A stretch of 64,000 bases of DNA, taken from NCBI GenBank assembly GCA_016758965.1, contig JAEPRB010000085.1, positions 82,843-146,842 of the forward strand, written 5' to 3'. Source of the stretch: Circinella minor. Its lineage: Eukaryota > Mucoromycota > Mucoromycetes > Mucorales > Lichtheimiaceae. Every line of letters begins with the position of its first letter. Position 1 is the first letter of the stretch. The notes below the pieces were generated by a model. That model was not told where the DNA came from. It saw only the letters and a list, made by a program, of their open reading frames with translations, and ran no database searches. This document shows positions 12,114 through 23,964 of the stretch, in pieces. The position numbers were made by a program, and so were the translations under genes.

Positions 12114-13787
12114 ATATATATTTATAAAAAAAAAACAAGATGAATATTATGTTTTGACATCAAATCACAAACTAATTTAGTATCATAAAATTATGTCGTT
12201 TCCTGACACGGTTTCCGACGCCATCATATCCTCATGTAACAATTTAAAAATTTAAAGGATTTGATTCTGACACACCAAGAAGATAATATTTGGCCCCTAT
12301 TTTTTTTTTATAATTTCAAAGTCAATTTGGCGCGTGACGAATTATAACTTTGTGCTTTGTTATTTATTTTTGCTTATTGATAATATCACAATGATGCATG
12401 TTGAAGAATTGGAATATAACAAGAAGACTGCAATAGTAGATAAATCATACGATGAGTTTATATATCCAAACATACCTACGATTATGAATAATTAAGGACC
12501 CCCATAGAAGCTTAAGATCTACACAATACAGTCAACTCTGATTATAGAAGAGGTGAAAACGTTCCATTTTCTCTTATGTAATTACCAAAGGCTGTGAATC
12601 ATTTGGAAAAGGCAAAAGTAAAATGAAGAGGTCACACGAAAAATAAGGGTACAAATCATGCTCTACATCCCCTATTATTATTTTTACAGAAAATATTCTG
12701 TTCTTTTTGATAATACGTACATCTCCACCATGCGAATTTTTTAGATACTAGAGTTTACTATATTTTATTATTATTATTGTTATTATCATTTACTATTATT
12801 TGCCAGAAATGGGTCTACATATCTGATATATTTATGTATCTACTTTTTTTTTGAACAAAATAAAAATAAAACTTACAAATATTATTATTGATATCCCCTG
12901 AATAACCCCTTAAAAAATGGCAAAATGATTAGAGATGTAACGCATCCCATGAAAATGCTTCTAAATAGTAATAATATTTACAAATAAAAATGCGGTGTTG
13001 CTGAATATGGCCGCAATGCATGACAATGCATCTTTTCTGTGTTGTTGTAATGAGATCAGATCTATTTTGGATAAGCTGTGATCGACTATTTAATATAGTC
13101 CATAGGTACATGTTCAGGGAAAGAAGAGTAAAGAACCCCAAAAAAGTCGCCAAAAGAAATGGGTAATCTATGAGAGTTTATTTTATTAACGAAAGACTGA
13201 ATTGATCTAGACTTCTATGTATATGGTTTCTTCCTTGTGAGACGTTAAGTAAGAATTATATAACAGTAAAAGAATATGTGGCGTTAATAGGACCCCCCCC
13301 CAAAAAAAAAAAAAAAAAAAAAAAGCGAGAAAACGATAACTATAGTGTATTCAGGGGTAGAAGAGGGGTTTAGACGACTACATTATTAGTTAACAGTATT
13401 CTACAAAGAACGATAAAAAAAGATAAACAAATGATTTCATTGATACTGATGATTCATACATTGGAATAAATTATACGATATAATATTATACGGATCGGGA
13501 ACTTTGCTTTATGGTTCTGTCAACACGTCGTTACGTGGATGTAAAAAAAAAATAGGAGCAGTTTGCATTACGTTACAGAAATAAAAAGACAATCGTTAAG
13601 CCCCCTATATCCTTGTTCTTATTTCAAGGAAGCGACCATATGGCTAAATGCGCCTGTAAGTACTTAAGTAGTAGATATATGAACACGGACGAGAGAAAAA
13701 AAAGGAAATAAGAAGACTATATAAAGAGAAATTTCTTTTTCTATTAAATCGACTACATCTTTCTTCATTCAGCGACAAATCACTATT
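12114..13787. other. Upstream region of microexon gene, shared with copy B
   Basis: It contains no supported gene. It matches 23,965-25,659 over most of its length with many small indels, so the promoter and upstream flank of the peptide gene were duplicated with it. Confidence 0.5.
13718..13726 (+). promoter_or_regulatory. TATA box of microexon peptide gene A
   Basis: TATATAAAG lies about 62 bp before the ATG at 13,788, and the same string sits at the equivalent place before copy B. The leader between it and the ATG is conserved (ATCTTTCTTCATTC). Confidence 0.6.
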
Positions 13788-16528
13788 ATGAAATATTCTA
13801 CTATTATTTTCTTTGCCTGTGCTTTGGTTCTTTCCACAGCATACACTGGTAATGCTCAACCAGCTAGTGGCATTCAAAACGTTGACAGTAATGTTGCCAG
13901 TCATCAAAACAGTGGTAAGCTACAATATAAAGGAGTAGAGTTCACGCTTTTTATAATAATAGAGAAAAGAACAAATACTAACAGAAATCACTGTTTAAAT
14001 TATAAACAATGCCCATTGCTTTAAAAACAAATGTGTTGGTTATCAGCACCTCGTAAGTTAAAAAATAAGAGAGTAGAGTTCACGCTTCTTAAAACGACAG
14101 CAAAGAGAACCAATACTAACTGAATTCAATGACAAAATGATAACTAACATCTGTTACTTTTATAAAACCAAATGTGTGAATTATTAATAGAGAGTAAGTT
14201 ACGAAAAGGAGTAGCGCTAACAGATCTTATACGTAATATCACAAGAGAAAGATTAAATACTAACAGAATTTATTGTAAAAATGATTGATGACATCCATTA
14301 CTTTAAACCAAATGTGTGCATTATTAATAGAAAGTAAGTTACTAAAAGGGTGGCGCTGACAGTTCTTATACGTAATATCACAAGAAAAAGATCAAATACT
14401 AACAGAATTTATTGTAATAATGATTAATGACATCTGTTACTTGAAAACCGAACGCTTGGATTATTAATAGAACGTAAGTGAAACAGTATGTAAGGGAGTT
14501 AACACGTCTTATAATGTTACAAAAAACAACAAATACTAACAGAATCCATTATAAAATTTTCAAATGACACTGATTACTTTAAAACCAAATGTTTAAATTA
14601 TTGATAGCTTGTAAGTTATAGTATATAAGAGAGTGGAGTTAACTTAGTTTACGATGACCTAAAAAGAACAAAGACTAACAGAATTCATTGAAAAATTATA
14701 AATGACACTCATTGCTTTCAAACCAAATGTGTGGATTATTAATAGGTGGTGAGTTACAAAATAAGGGATTGAGGTTGATGTTTCTTATAATGGGAGAAAA
14801 ATAGAATAAAAAAATACTAACAGAATTCATTTCAAAAAAATTATAAATGACATCCATTTCTTGAAAACCAAATGTGTGAATTACGTATAAATAGGATGTA
14901 AGTTAAAAATAAGGGAGTGAGATTAATGTTTCTTAATAGGATAGGAGGAAAAAGAACAAACATTAACAAAATTCAATGTAAAAATTATCAATGACACTGA
15001 TTACTTCGAAACTAAATGTGTGGATTATTAATAGTTTGTAAGTTACAAATTTAAAGGAGTGAAATCAATGTTTTTTATAATGGGAAAAAAAAGAACAAAA
15101 AACATTAACAGAATTCATTGTAAAATTTATAAATGGCATCCATTTCTTTAAAACCAATCATGTGAATTATTAATAGGCAGTAAGTTTAAGAAGAATAAGG
15201 GGCTCGGGTTAATATTTCTTATCATGGCACAAAAATGATCAAATACTAACAGACCTTATCGTAAAAATTATAAATGACGTCCATTGCTTTAAAATCGAAT
15301 GTGTGAATTATTAATAGGCGGTAAGTTAGAAAATACGGAAGTGGAGCTATAAGGCTCATATAAGGGCACAAAAAAAATACTAACAGAAGTTATTGTAAAA
15401 ATTATAAATGACTTCCATTATATTAAAACCGAATATTTGAACTGTTAATAGGAGGTAAGTTAAATTACAAGCGACGAACGTAAAACTTTATTAAACGTCA
15501 CAAAAAAGAACAATATTAACAGAGTTCATTTTAAAAATTATAACATCCGTTATTTTAAAACGTAATGTTTGGATTATCATTTATAGAGGGTAAGTTAAAA
15601 AAAAAATAAGAGAATTGAGCTAACCTTTATTATTATCGCACCAAAAAGATCAAATGCTAACATAATTCATTATAAAATTTTTAAATGACACTGATTACTT
15701 TTAAAACCAAATATTTGAATTACGTATAAATAGGATGTAAGTTGAGGATTTAAGGGAGTGGGATTAATGTTCTTATAATGGGAGGAAAATAGAACAAAAA
15801 ATACTAACAGAATTCATTTTAAAAAAATATAAATGACATCGATTTCTTGACAACCAAATGTATAAATTATTAATAGGCAGTAAGTTTAAAAAGAATAAGG
15901 GGTTGGAGTTAACATTTCTTATCATGGCACAAAAAAGAGCAATTACTAACAGAATTTATTGAAAAAATGATTAAAACCAAATGTGTGGATTATTAATAGA
16001 GCGTAAGTTAATAAAGGAGTAGCGCTAACAGATCTCATACGTAATGGCACAAAAATAATCAAATACTAACAGAGTTTATTGCAAAAATTATAAATGACAA
16101 CCATTATTTTAAAACGAAATATTTGGATTATTAATAGATAGTAAGTTAAAAAATAAGAGAGTTGATCTAACTTTGTTATTATCGCACCAAAAAGATCAAA
16201 TACTAACAGGATTCATTTTAAAAATTATAAATAACACTGATTACTTTAAAACCAAATGCGTGGATTATTAATAGCTAGTAAGTTACAGTATAAGAGAGTG
16301 GAGTTCACTTATTTTATGATGACCTTAAAAGAACAAAGACTAACAGAATTCCTTGTAAAAATTATAAATGACACTGATTACTTTTAAAACCAAATGTGTG
16401 GATTATTGATAGCTTGTAAGTTACAAAATAAGGGAGTGAAGTTAGCATTTATATACGTAATGGCAAAAATCACTTTAATAGAACCAACAAATACTAACAA
16501 AGTCTATTTAAAAAATTATATAGGCTAA
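13788..16528 (+). CDS. Secreted Cys-rich peptide encoded by single-codon microexons (copy A)
   Basis: Exon 1 (13,788-13,914, 127 nt, ending in phase 1) encodes a signal peptide (MKYSTIIFFACALVLSTAYT, likely cleaved near GNA|QP) and a short Ser/Asn/Gln-rich stretch. A GTAAGC intron follows. A 6-nt exon CACCTC sits at 14,047. Seventeen 3-nt exons follow at 14191 AGA, 14331 AAA, 14471 AAC, 14608 CTT, 14746 GTG, 14895 GAT, 15035 TTT, 15177 GCA, 15318 GCG, 15452 GAG, 15587 AGG, 15734 GAT, 15877 GCA, 16000 AGC, 16138 ATA, 16275 CTA and 16413 CTT. Each lies between ...ATAG and GTAAGT (once GTGAGT). The terminal exon begins at 16,524. Joined in order, the tail reads APQKKPCGFCSGEGCKHTTC, with a TAA stop just inside the terminal exon: 62 residues, cysteine spacing C-x2-C-x4-C-x4-C. 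All splice sites are inferred from sequence. Function is unknown; a secreted signalling or effector-like peptide is one guess. Confidence 0.75.
13915..16523 (+). repeat. Tandem array of about 19 intron-repeat units (copy A)
   Basis: Unit lengths run from 123 to 149 bp, mostly 134-143. The consensus order is GTAAGTTA, a GGGAGTGGAGTTAACG-like segment, TTATAATGGCACAAAAAAGA, AAATACTAACAGAATTCATT, TATAAATGACATCCATTACT, TTAAAACCAAATGTGTGGAT and TATTAATAG, then three variable bases. Between the TACTAAC branch-type motif and the closing ATAG, about 70 bases, AG is essentially absent except right beside the branch motif. Every unit thus looks like a full intron, and the array looks like repeated duplication of intron plus codon. 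Confidence 0.9.
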
Positions 16529-16569
16529 AACCAGTAAATGCACTCATTGGGTTGAAGTCATATAATAGA

Positions 16570-17014
16570 AACCATGGACCGGACCATTAGGCTTGGATAA
16601 ACGGAGTAGCAAGAATTAATTATTCTCTTGTAATATATGATCACTTATATTTTTAAAAACAACCCCATTAAATCACTGCATACTGCATTTGTTAGTTCTA
16701 TAAAACTCCCCTGAAATGGTTTTTCTTTTTTACATTACGTACAATTAGATCCATTTTGTTCATATGTTTTACTGCGTAAAAATAAAACTATTTATTATAT
16801 TCAGGGAATTAATATAATTATGAAGATTTTAATATTATGGGTAGAACAATACCCAAGTAAATAATTATGATCAATATTATATCATGATTATTTACTACAA
16901 ATAATTGTACGTATGATAAATAACATAAATACTTTATTCAATCTAATATATACTGTAAAACATATTTTAACGCATTGTTTGGTGTGTAAAAATTAAAGAA
17001 ATAGGCTATGACGA
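16570..17014. other. 3' flank of copy A and empty insertion site
   Basis: 16,560-16,620 matches the 3' flank of copy B (27,560-27,620), including TTAGGCTTGGATAAA. GGTAGAACAATACCCAAGTA at 16,840-16,859 is the uninterrupted counterpart of the site holding the Tigger element in copy B. No gene was found. Confidence 0.6.
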
Positions 17015-17269
17015 CAAAATAATAAAGAATAATTAGTAGAAAGATTGCACTCAAAAATATAAACAAATGTTACCAGACTATGGAAGTGGTGTCAACAGAA
17101 AAAAGTAATGAAATAAAAGAAGTATGTAATAAGAAATAGTAACGTCACAAGTGTTTAGGAGTAAGGTTTGCCTAGTGCATGAACAAAGCTGTATAGGAAA
17201 AAGTTACTCGGCTCGACGCTGTGATCCTGCTGTGGTCCTCCCGGCACCTATTTCAAATAAAAAATAAAA

Positions 17270-18420
17270 ACGTTGCGACTGTTTACCAAAAAGAATTTAG
17301 TCACTTCCAACGTCTGGCTACCAAAGAGAGAATTCATTCGCCAAAATAATTTTCGTTGCGGGGGGGGGGGAATGGGGGAGGAGGAAAAATGTTTGACAAT
17401 GTGATATAAAAACTTCGTAATAATAAGATTATTTTTACATATGTATACAGCTAATACGTATTATTCTTATTTATCAGGAAGCTACGTAATAATGAATAAT
17501 TCTTTACGTAAACACTCTTTACCTATAGAAGTAATACTTTTAGTTGATGGAAACACCGTAAATAACACACACACACAATCAATATAATATATATTACATT
17601 GACTTATACAATACCGCTGTTATGCTTCCAAATATAAATGCGATATGGTTTATCTTAAATTACACGTTTTGTCTTCTCCATCATTTTTTGATTAATTATG
17701 TGCGTATCTTATGGATTATTTTTACTTTTTCTTTACGTAGTAAAAAAATATATTGGTTTATAATCAACTTTCGCATCACTGTACATTTATACTTTTTATT
17801 CCAGTCCTGTTATAATTTCCATTCGTACCCTTGTATTATATATACGTAATATAATTGTACAATAATTTTTTTTTTAATTTATTCTGTGCTTCAATAAGTT
17901 GAATAAGTTGTTTCATTGTCATTACGTATACTACTAAGTAAAAATGAAAAATTACTCGAAACAAAACAAAAGCACTGTTTTTTCAACGTCATCATGAGAA
18001 AATATTATTCATGCAACTTGCAGCATGTGAAGTGAATTTTATTGACGGTCCATGAAAAAAGTTCTGATTTTCATTATTACCTATTCTTAATAGATCCAAA
18101 TTTTCCCACGAGCCTGATTTTTGATATTTTGAAAATATATACTTTTGCCCTCCCACTCCCCTTTCTTTTCTCTTCACACATTTTTTTTTCTATAAGAATA
18201 GTAAGTTCTATATATTTTATCAGAATTATCAGAATATATTTATTCATTCAGATTATCCAATAAATAGTCAATATACATCCGATTTTATTTCGACCTACAT
18301 CAGTAGACAGATTTTTAACAAACAGACATAACTATATACTTATTGACTATTTAAGGACTTGAAATGGCATTTGCTAGAACTTGGACGGGACTCGATTGGG
18401 GCCTAACAAAGGTTTATAGT
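17270..18420. other. Non-coding stretch homologous to 3,231-4,600
   Basis: No supported gene was found. A G-run is at 17,359-17,368. The last part (18,000-18,410) differs from copy A. It contains ATGGCATTTGCTAGAACTTG at 18,364, which runs without a splice signal to the GTTTATAGTG start of the paralog's first exon but in a different frame. Confidence 0.4.
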
Positions 18421-20583
18421 GTTTGAATCGTATTTTCAGACCACAAGTGATCCCTTATTTGAAAGACTTTGTAGAAACGCAAACTCACGCGATTGCGACT
18501 TTGCACAAAAACAACGAGCGAGGATTTAAGAAATGTCTGGACGGAACGCTATAAAAAAGCACATAAACTGTTTTATGGTCAAAAAGAAAGAAGTACAAAA
18601 CCGAGATTAAGCACGAAAAAAGTTGACTGGGGCCCTGTAGCACTCTCTGTACTTGAAGTAGGTATCATAGTATTTAACATGCATGCAAAAAAGAAAAATA
18701 ATTTTTGACTGAGAGATATTCACTAGATTCAAAGCGGAAAAGATTCAAACACTGTCCTCGAAAAACAACCAGAAGAAAAAGGAGAAGAAGAACAACAACA
18801 AGAAGAAGAACAAGAAGAACAACAAGAACAAGAACAAAAAGAAGAACAAGGAGAAGAAGAACGAGAAGAAGAATAACGAGAGGAAGAACATGATATAATC
18901 TCAACATCCTCTATAATTGAAATAAGCAGCACATTTGGTAAATCCACCACCACTACATCAATACCCAAAGTTACCGAAGTATTTACCAAAAAAGTTCGAG
19001 AACAATTTGAAGAAATGTATACTCTCTACTGGCAAAGGAGTCGAAAATACATTGTATAACTCTGGTTCGAAAGAAGGGCATGAGCAGTAAGTAAATCCTT
19101 TTACAACTTGATTGGAAGTTACAAAAAAAGTAAAATAAACTGTTCTAAATTTCTAAACATTTGTTCTTTATGTTTAGTTCGTGTCATAGCTTTATACTTG
19201 ATTTAGGAGATGAAAAAATAAGAAAAGAATTTACACAAGAAGAACTCGACGAGATTTGTAGAAAAAATCCGCATCCATTGCCGCCTGCAACACCTCAACT
19301 TCTTGATTATGTCAATGGATTTATCAATTTGGTATGAGTCTTGTGTTATCTAGTTTTAACTATATATATGTATATATTTGTGAGCAAAAAAAAACTAATC
19401 GAGACGGGTATATATGTTATATAAATGAATAGACGACTATCGATGAACTTGAAAAACGAGTGAGAAAACGCATGTTTGATTTTGACAAAGAATTTATTCT
19501 TGATTGGGCCCAATACTCATTACAGACTGTCATCCGACTCTTCCATTCTAACTTTTTCCCAATAACCGATCAAACAGAAGGTGATATGATTCGACGCATT
19601 TGGAACTTCATTGATTATGCATTTGACAATATGAAGGTGGATATAAGAACGTAAGTAAACAGATTCATTGTTTTTTCTTAGTCAGCGAGAAGTTAGTTAC
19701 ATCGAAAAATTAATTAATCTATTTTCTTTTTTTCAAGCGGGGAAATGGAGAGTGCTGCCAGTGCTGAACGACGCAACGAACAACGTACTGAAAATGGGCG
19801 GGAATTACACGGACACGAGACAGGTTTATTGATCAAAGTAGTTAAGGGTGAAATCAGTTGCACTGAAGTAGGAAAAAAGGACCATGGTGTTGCTGGCTCG
19901 AAAGAAACGAAAGAACTTGGATTGAAAGTTCCTAAGATGTTAAAGGATCAATTGTACAATCTCTCGAAAGTGTGTCCGGAAAAAGTTGAAAATTTGGTCG
20001 TGGTTGCTTTTGTAATGATGGGTAAGTTAAAGCAGAAGTTAAATTATCAATTATCTTGATAAAGTTTATTATTTGTTTGGTAGCTAATACATGTATTTGG
20101 ATTAAATTAGGACTGAAACTTCGTGTTGTTGTCATGGATAATCCGTCCACCTATGTATGCCGAATCAATCGAACCGACCCGTACTATTTCCCATCGACAG
20201 TTGTTACAGTTGGCAATGATTTTGGAGCCATGCTAATTTTGATCTCTCAAGTAAGAGAATTAGTAGATCAAACTATCAAAAAACTCAATGAACCGTATGT
20301 TCTTAGAAGCATGTCTTTCGCAAATGTTGTAAGCCCACCCACAATCATTCTTCCATGCCCACCATCACCTAAACTATCACCGAAAAAAACCTCAGTAATC
20401 ATTTTATTTACCTTCATATCACAATACCCAATCTATTATTCAACAATTCCATTTTCCTTCTCAATATTCGCAATTTTTCGTTCTTCATTTTCTGACTTAG
20501 CGACTCATTCCAGGTTTATAATATTTTTCTATCACATCTTTGTCTTATTTTATCATTTTGATATACATGTACATATTTTCTAA
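18421..20583 (+). pseudogene. Broken paralog of the multi-exon gene at 4,601-6,596
   Basis: It aligns with the copy A gene exon by exon, but exon 1 has 1-nt and 4-nt insertions. The Glu/Gln-rich exon has an in-frame TAA at 18,874, and 14 bases are missing near 19,016, each breaking the frame. The 69-nt intron (18,658-18,726) has the same borders as in copy A, which supports that intron in both. From the exon with SCHSFILDLG onward (about 19,175-20,390) the sequence is nearly identical to copy A and open. A C insertion near the end changes KKTQ-stop into a longer tail (KKTSVIIL...) to 20,583. A shorter protein made from the 3' exons alone cannot be excluded. Confidence 0.75.
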
Positions 20584-20639
20584 TCGTTGTTGATCTTATA
20601 ATTATATTTATTAAAAAAATCATGGACTAATTTGTACAC

Positions 20640-22630
20640 GTAATAATGATATTGCATCATTTTATAAACAATGTTAAAGTGTGAAAGAGATTTAGTGCTT
20701 GTTGTTCGTCACCTGGAGTGGATCAAACTACATTGTCATGTTCTTTTTTAAAGCATGATGCTAGTAGTTGTATAGATTGTTATTTTGGCTATTCATCATC
20801 AATTGAAAATTGAGTATTTTGGAATTAGTGCTATTGTCTAGATAATGAAAAACATTTGTATATATACATATATGAAAAACCCATGTTTTTGTAGGCGAGG
20901 GAAACAAAGTGTCGTTAGTTAAATTGTACGCAGGCTTTTACAATTCTGCTATAAAATGTGTATAATTATCATAATCACGTCAATTGAAACAATTCGGGAA
21001 AAAAAAATTCCTTGCCGGTTTATTATCTCTCTCTCTTACCTTTGCAACGTTTATAAACTAATACCACATTATACGTAATTATAATGTTATTACTCGATGC
21101 TAAATGTATACATTTGATTTCAGTACAAGAATCATCCTATATTTTTGTTATACCAAGGAAATAAATCATCATTATTGGTAGTTTCTCGCTATCATTATTT
21201 GGTAATAAATTAGACATAAAAGATGTATAAAACTTGATTTCGTTGATTTAATCCGTGCTTGTATTACGACTATTTCCATATATAGGCACTTGGAGGGAAA
21301 AAAACACATGAAGTAGGAATCTCTTATGCTGTCAACACAGCTTCAAATAAACCATGATAATTATCATTACGGCTAGTGCTAACATTTTATTAGTACGTGT
21401 GATTACGTCGGGTTTTGCTGCGTCAGTGTAGAAGTCTTTTTTCTTTTCGGTGCTGCAGAAATTCACAGCGTCGATCCAAGACCATTTTTGATTAATTTTT
21501 TGACGTTTTCTAATGTTCAAAAAAAAAGTGAAGTCAGTACATTGCGTATAATATAACCAACCGATTACCAAGAATCACAAAGAAAAATTCAATGAGAGAT
21601 GCGTGGGTACTAGTCAAAAATAATAGTAGTAATAATTATTACTGTTATCATCGTAATAGTAAATACCATCAATATATCAATGAAACAATGTAAATATCGC
21701 TTATGTTGTAGTGAGAATAATCCAAGAAAGCACCATATGTTGTATTCCGTTACGTTAAAATAAGAATAAAAGTTAACATAGTTTCATTAATTAACTAGTG
21801 CAACGTCGTGCAGTGTAAAAAATATTTGGCATTTTAAAGAGAGGAATAGTATTGTATATCTGTGATGATCAAGAATAAAATAAATTCGTCCACGTCAAAT
21901 TCATACGTAATCGTATAGATATAGTTGTGTTCGTCCTTATGAAATATTGTAAGATTATAATAAAGTGTCATAATAATAAAAAAAAAGGTCTGTGATTATT
22001 TTGATCGGTAGATGTAAAAATAAATTTGGAATCTAGAGGAAACTGAGAAGAGATGGACTACGTATGTTGTTGTAAAAAGGCGTAAATAGAAAAGAGAAAA
22101 GAAAAAAGAAAATGTAAAAAAGAATAAGCCCAAGAGATTTACGCATATTTAATGACAACTAATTCCTTTGATAACCCATATATGCCCATTACGTAGATAT
22201 AAATTTTTATTTCATATTAATAACAGTAATATCCAAAAAAAAATATGAAAACAAAGTAACTTCATATTCAAAGTGGGCAAAAGGACTATTCGCACATAAA
22301 ACTTTATTGATAATAGTGTATAAACAACTCCTTTTCCAAATACCTTCATCTGTGTACACCAATAATAATAAGTCATCCATTAGTCCATATCCATAACACT
22401 TGTCAATAAAAAAAGCAAAAAAAAAAAAAACTGGATGGCAACAGTGATTTAACTCAGAAGCATACATAATATTAAAAAAAGATAAATAATACTTTACAAC
22501 TATCATTATCGTGTATGGTGAAAACTTGAATGTCATCGATTGTATCAGAGATAATGATACTTACCAAGTAAAGCAAAAATCAATAGTTGACAGTTCCTGT
22601 GAGCATATGGTTATTAAAGTAGGAAGAAAG
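20640..22630. other. Copy B-specific intergenic stretch
   Basis: It has no counterpart in copy A. No convincing gene was found; the short minus-strand frames at 21,332-21,571 and 22,207-22,536 are not protein-like enough to call. It may be inserted DNA, since the adjoining 22,632-22,940 is a hAT remnant. Confidence 0.4.
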
Positions 22631-22631
22631 C

Positions 22632-22940
22632 TATTTCCATCAACAAGTTGAGGATGAATGGGCCAAATACATGCTGGAATCGGAACAACAACGGTTGTGT
22701 ACTTCAATCGATGCTGGCGATGGTGACTACGAACCAAGGACAATTGAGGAAGTTGCTAATGAAATTAAAGATGATAAAGCACAAATATTATATCCAATGG
22801 GAAGAAGATTACTTGTACCTGCGAGCTCGGTATCAAGTGAATGTTGTTTCTCTTGCACGGAAAGGGGGCTTATTTATACCTACTCAATACAACAGTAGAT
22901 GGGAGCCAAATGCTTTGAAAGAATCTGTGCTGATTGATTG
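22632..22940 (+). pseudogene. hAT transposase C-terminal fragment
   Basis: One frame reads VEDEWAKYMLESEQQRL... and then LYPMGRRLLVPASSVSSECC followed by FSCTERGLIYT. The order RRLLVPASSVSSE-x2-F matches the conserved dimerisation block near the C-terminus of hAT transposases, usually written as ARDYLAIPATSAPSERVFS. The frame stops soon after and no N-terminal or catalytic region is visible, so it is a remnant. I could not find terminal inverted repeats. Confidence 0.55.
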
Positions 22941-22944
22941 ATTC

Positions 22945-23495
22945 ATGGGTCCAATTCAAAGAAAGTTATAGTGATGAATTCAACAATGTTTTTGAAACAG
23001 AAAAATAAAATAAAAAAAGAGATTTACGTTATAATTTACCCCGACATATGCACTATACATACTCAAGTTTATTCACTCTATTATTGATTGGCTGAATACA
23101 GTATATAATATATGTATATTAATTAATATTATTCTCGTCTCTTTTTTGAAAAAGAACAAAAAGAACGCTTGTAATATCTACTTTGAATAACGATTTTAAT
23201 AAGGTTACAAATAATTTATCACCTACAGTAAAAAGAACGTAAAATTAGACCCATTTTGTGCATAAAAAAGTGATCTCTACTTTTATTTTTGAGAACTAAA
23301 GATTGTCGTTCCAAAGAACTCAATGATTTATTTTTTACTTTTATGATAACTGAGCTATATTATGTACTCTATCGTACAACCTCACAAATGCTGTCTGTAT
23401 TAAGCAATAAACAAATAAAAAGAAATATCCAGTAGTAATGTTTCTGTAATATAAAGTGGTTACATAGATATGCATAAAACGTTTTAATTTACATA
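22945..23495. other. Intergenic, joins copy B-specific and shared sequence
   Basis: No gene was found. From about 23,250 the sequence again matches copy A (from about 11,390), marking the right edge of the block that differs between the copies. Confidence 0.45.
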
Positions 23496-23699
23496 ATGCT
23501 GTATAACGGTAAACAAGAAAAGCTTACATTGATTCAAATTGCCACATCACGAAATTTATGGATATTGAAACTTTTCACCTTGTCTGACCTACCAGAGATG
23601 TTACAACATTTTCTGCAAGATGGGGGAAATAAAGAAAGCTGTTCAAACTCGATCACCTACGTATGGAATATTGTTTTATTTGAAATTGGAAAGGATTAG
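23496..23699 (+). pseudogene. Fragment resembling a DnaQ/WRN-type exonuclease core (copy B)
   Basis: This is the paralog of 11,643-11,846, with LIQIATSRNLWILKLFTLSD and LPEMLQHFLQDGG. It also lacks the acidic catalytic residues and ends early. In another frame the sequence after LQDG reads EIKKAVQTRSPTYG, which would continue the domain better, suggesting a frameshift that predates the duplication. The assignment is tentative. Confidence 0.35.
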
Positions 23700-23964
23700 A
23701 ATAATTTATCTTATATATCGTTGTAGTCGTGGCATAGATTATCTTGAAAAGTGGAATGCATCCAAAAATTTATGTCTTTTCGACCAAATCCTGAATTGGC
23801 ACGACCAGGAATAGCAGATATTTATACCAAACATGGTTGTATGATAACATGGGTACAAGAAAAAAATATAAAGTATTTCATTCTTAGTAAACCACAAATA
23901 AATATCATTGGAAATAAGCTATTATTATCAGAGATACAGAACTTATTTTCTATATATACATGAA

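Larger units (their letters stand above)
2690..16950. repeat. Copy A of a large tandem segmental duplication
   Basis: The block starts near AAAGAATAATTAGTAGAAAG and matches the block starting near 17,020. Shared landmarks in the same order are: the 137-bp repeat (2,826 / 17,157), the multi-exon gene (4,601-6,596 / 18,420-20,400), the nuclease-like fragment (11,643 / 23,496) and the microexon peptide gene (13,788 / 25,660). The tails also match, at 16,560-16,900 / 27,560-27,850 and 30,253-30,290. The stretch 6,840-11,400 of copy A is replaced by unrelated sequence (20,640-23,250) in copy B. Confidence 0.85.

Noticed and set aside
13915..16523. Tandem 138-bp units with short variable parts, reminiscent of a CRISPR-like array
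   Set aside because: The variable part is only 3 bases, the repeats are diverged, and each carries eukaryotic splice signals. The genome is eukaryotic.
13915..16523. Alternative reading with introns ending at TACTAACAG and exons of about 70 nt
   Set aside because: In a consensus unit, such exons would contain stops in all three frames (for example TAA in TATAAATGA and in TATTAATAG), and their lengths vary by non-multiples of three.
18674..18989. Leu/Val-rich and Ser/Cys-rich minus-strand frames
   Set aside because: Complement of the same GAA/CAA-rich repeat in the broken paralog.
23620..23963. Frames overlapping the copy B exonuclease-like fragment
   Set aside because: They change frame repeatedly; conservation with copy A is that of whole DNA, not of protein.
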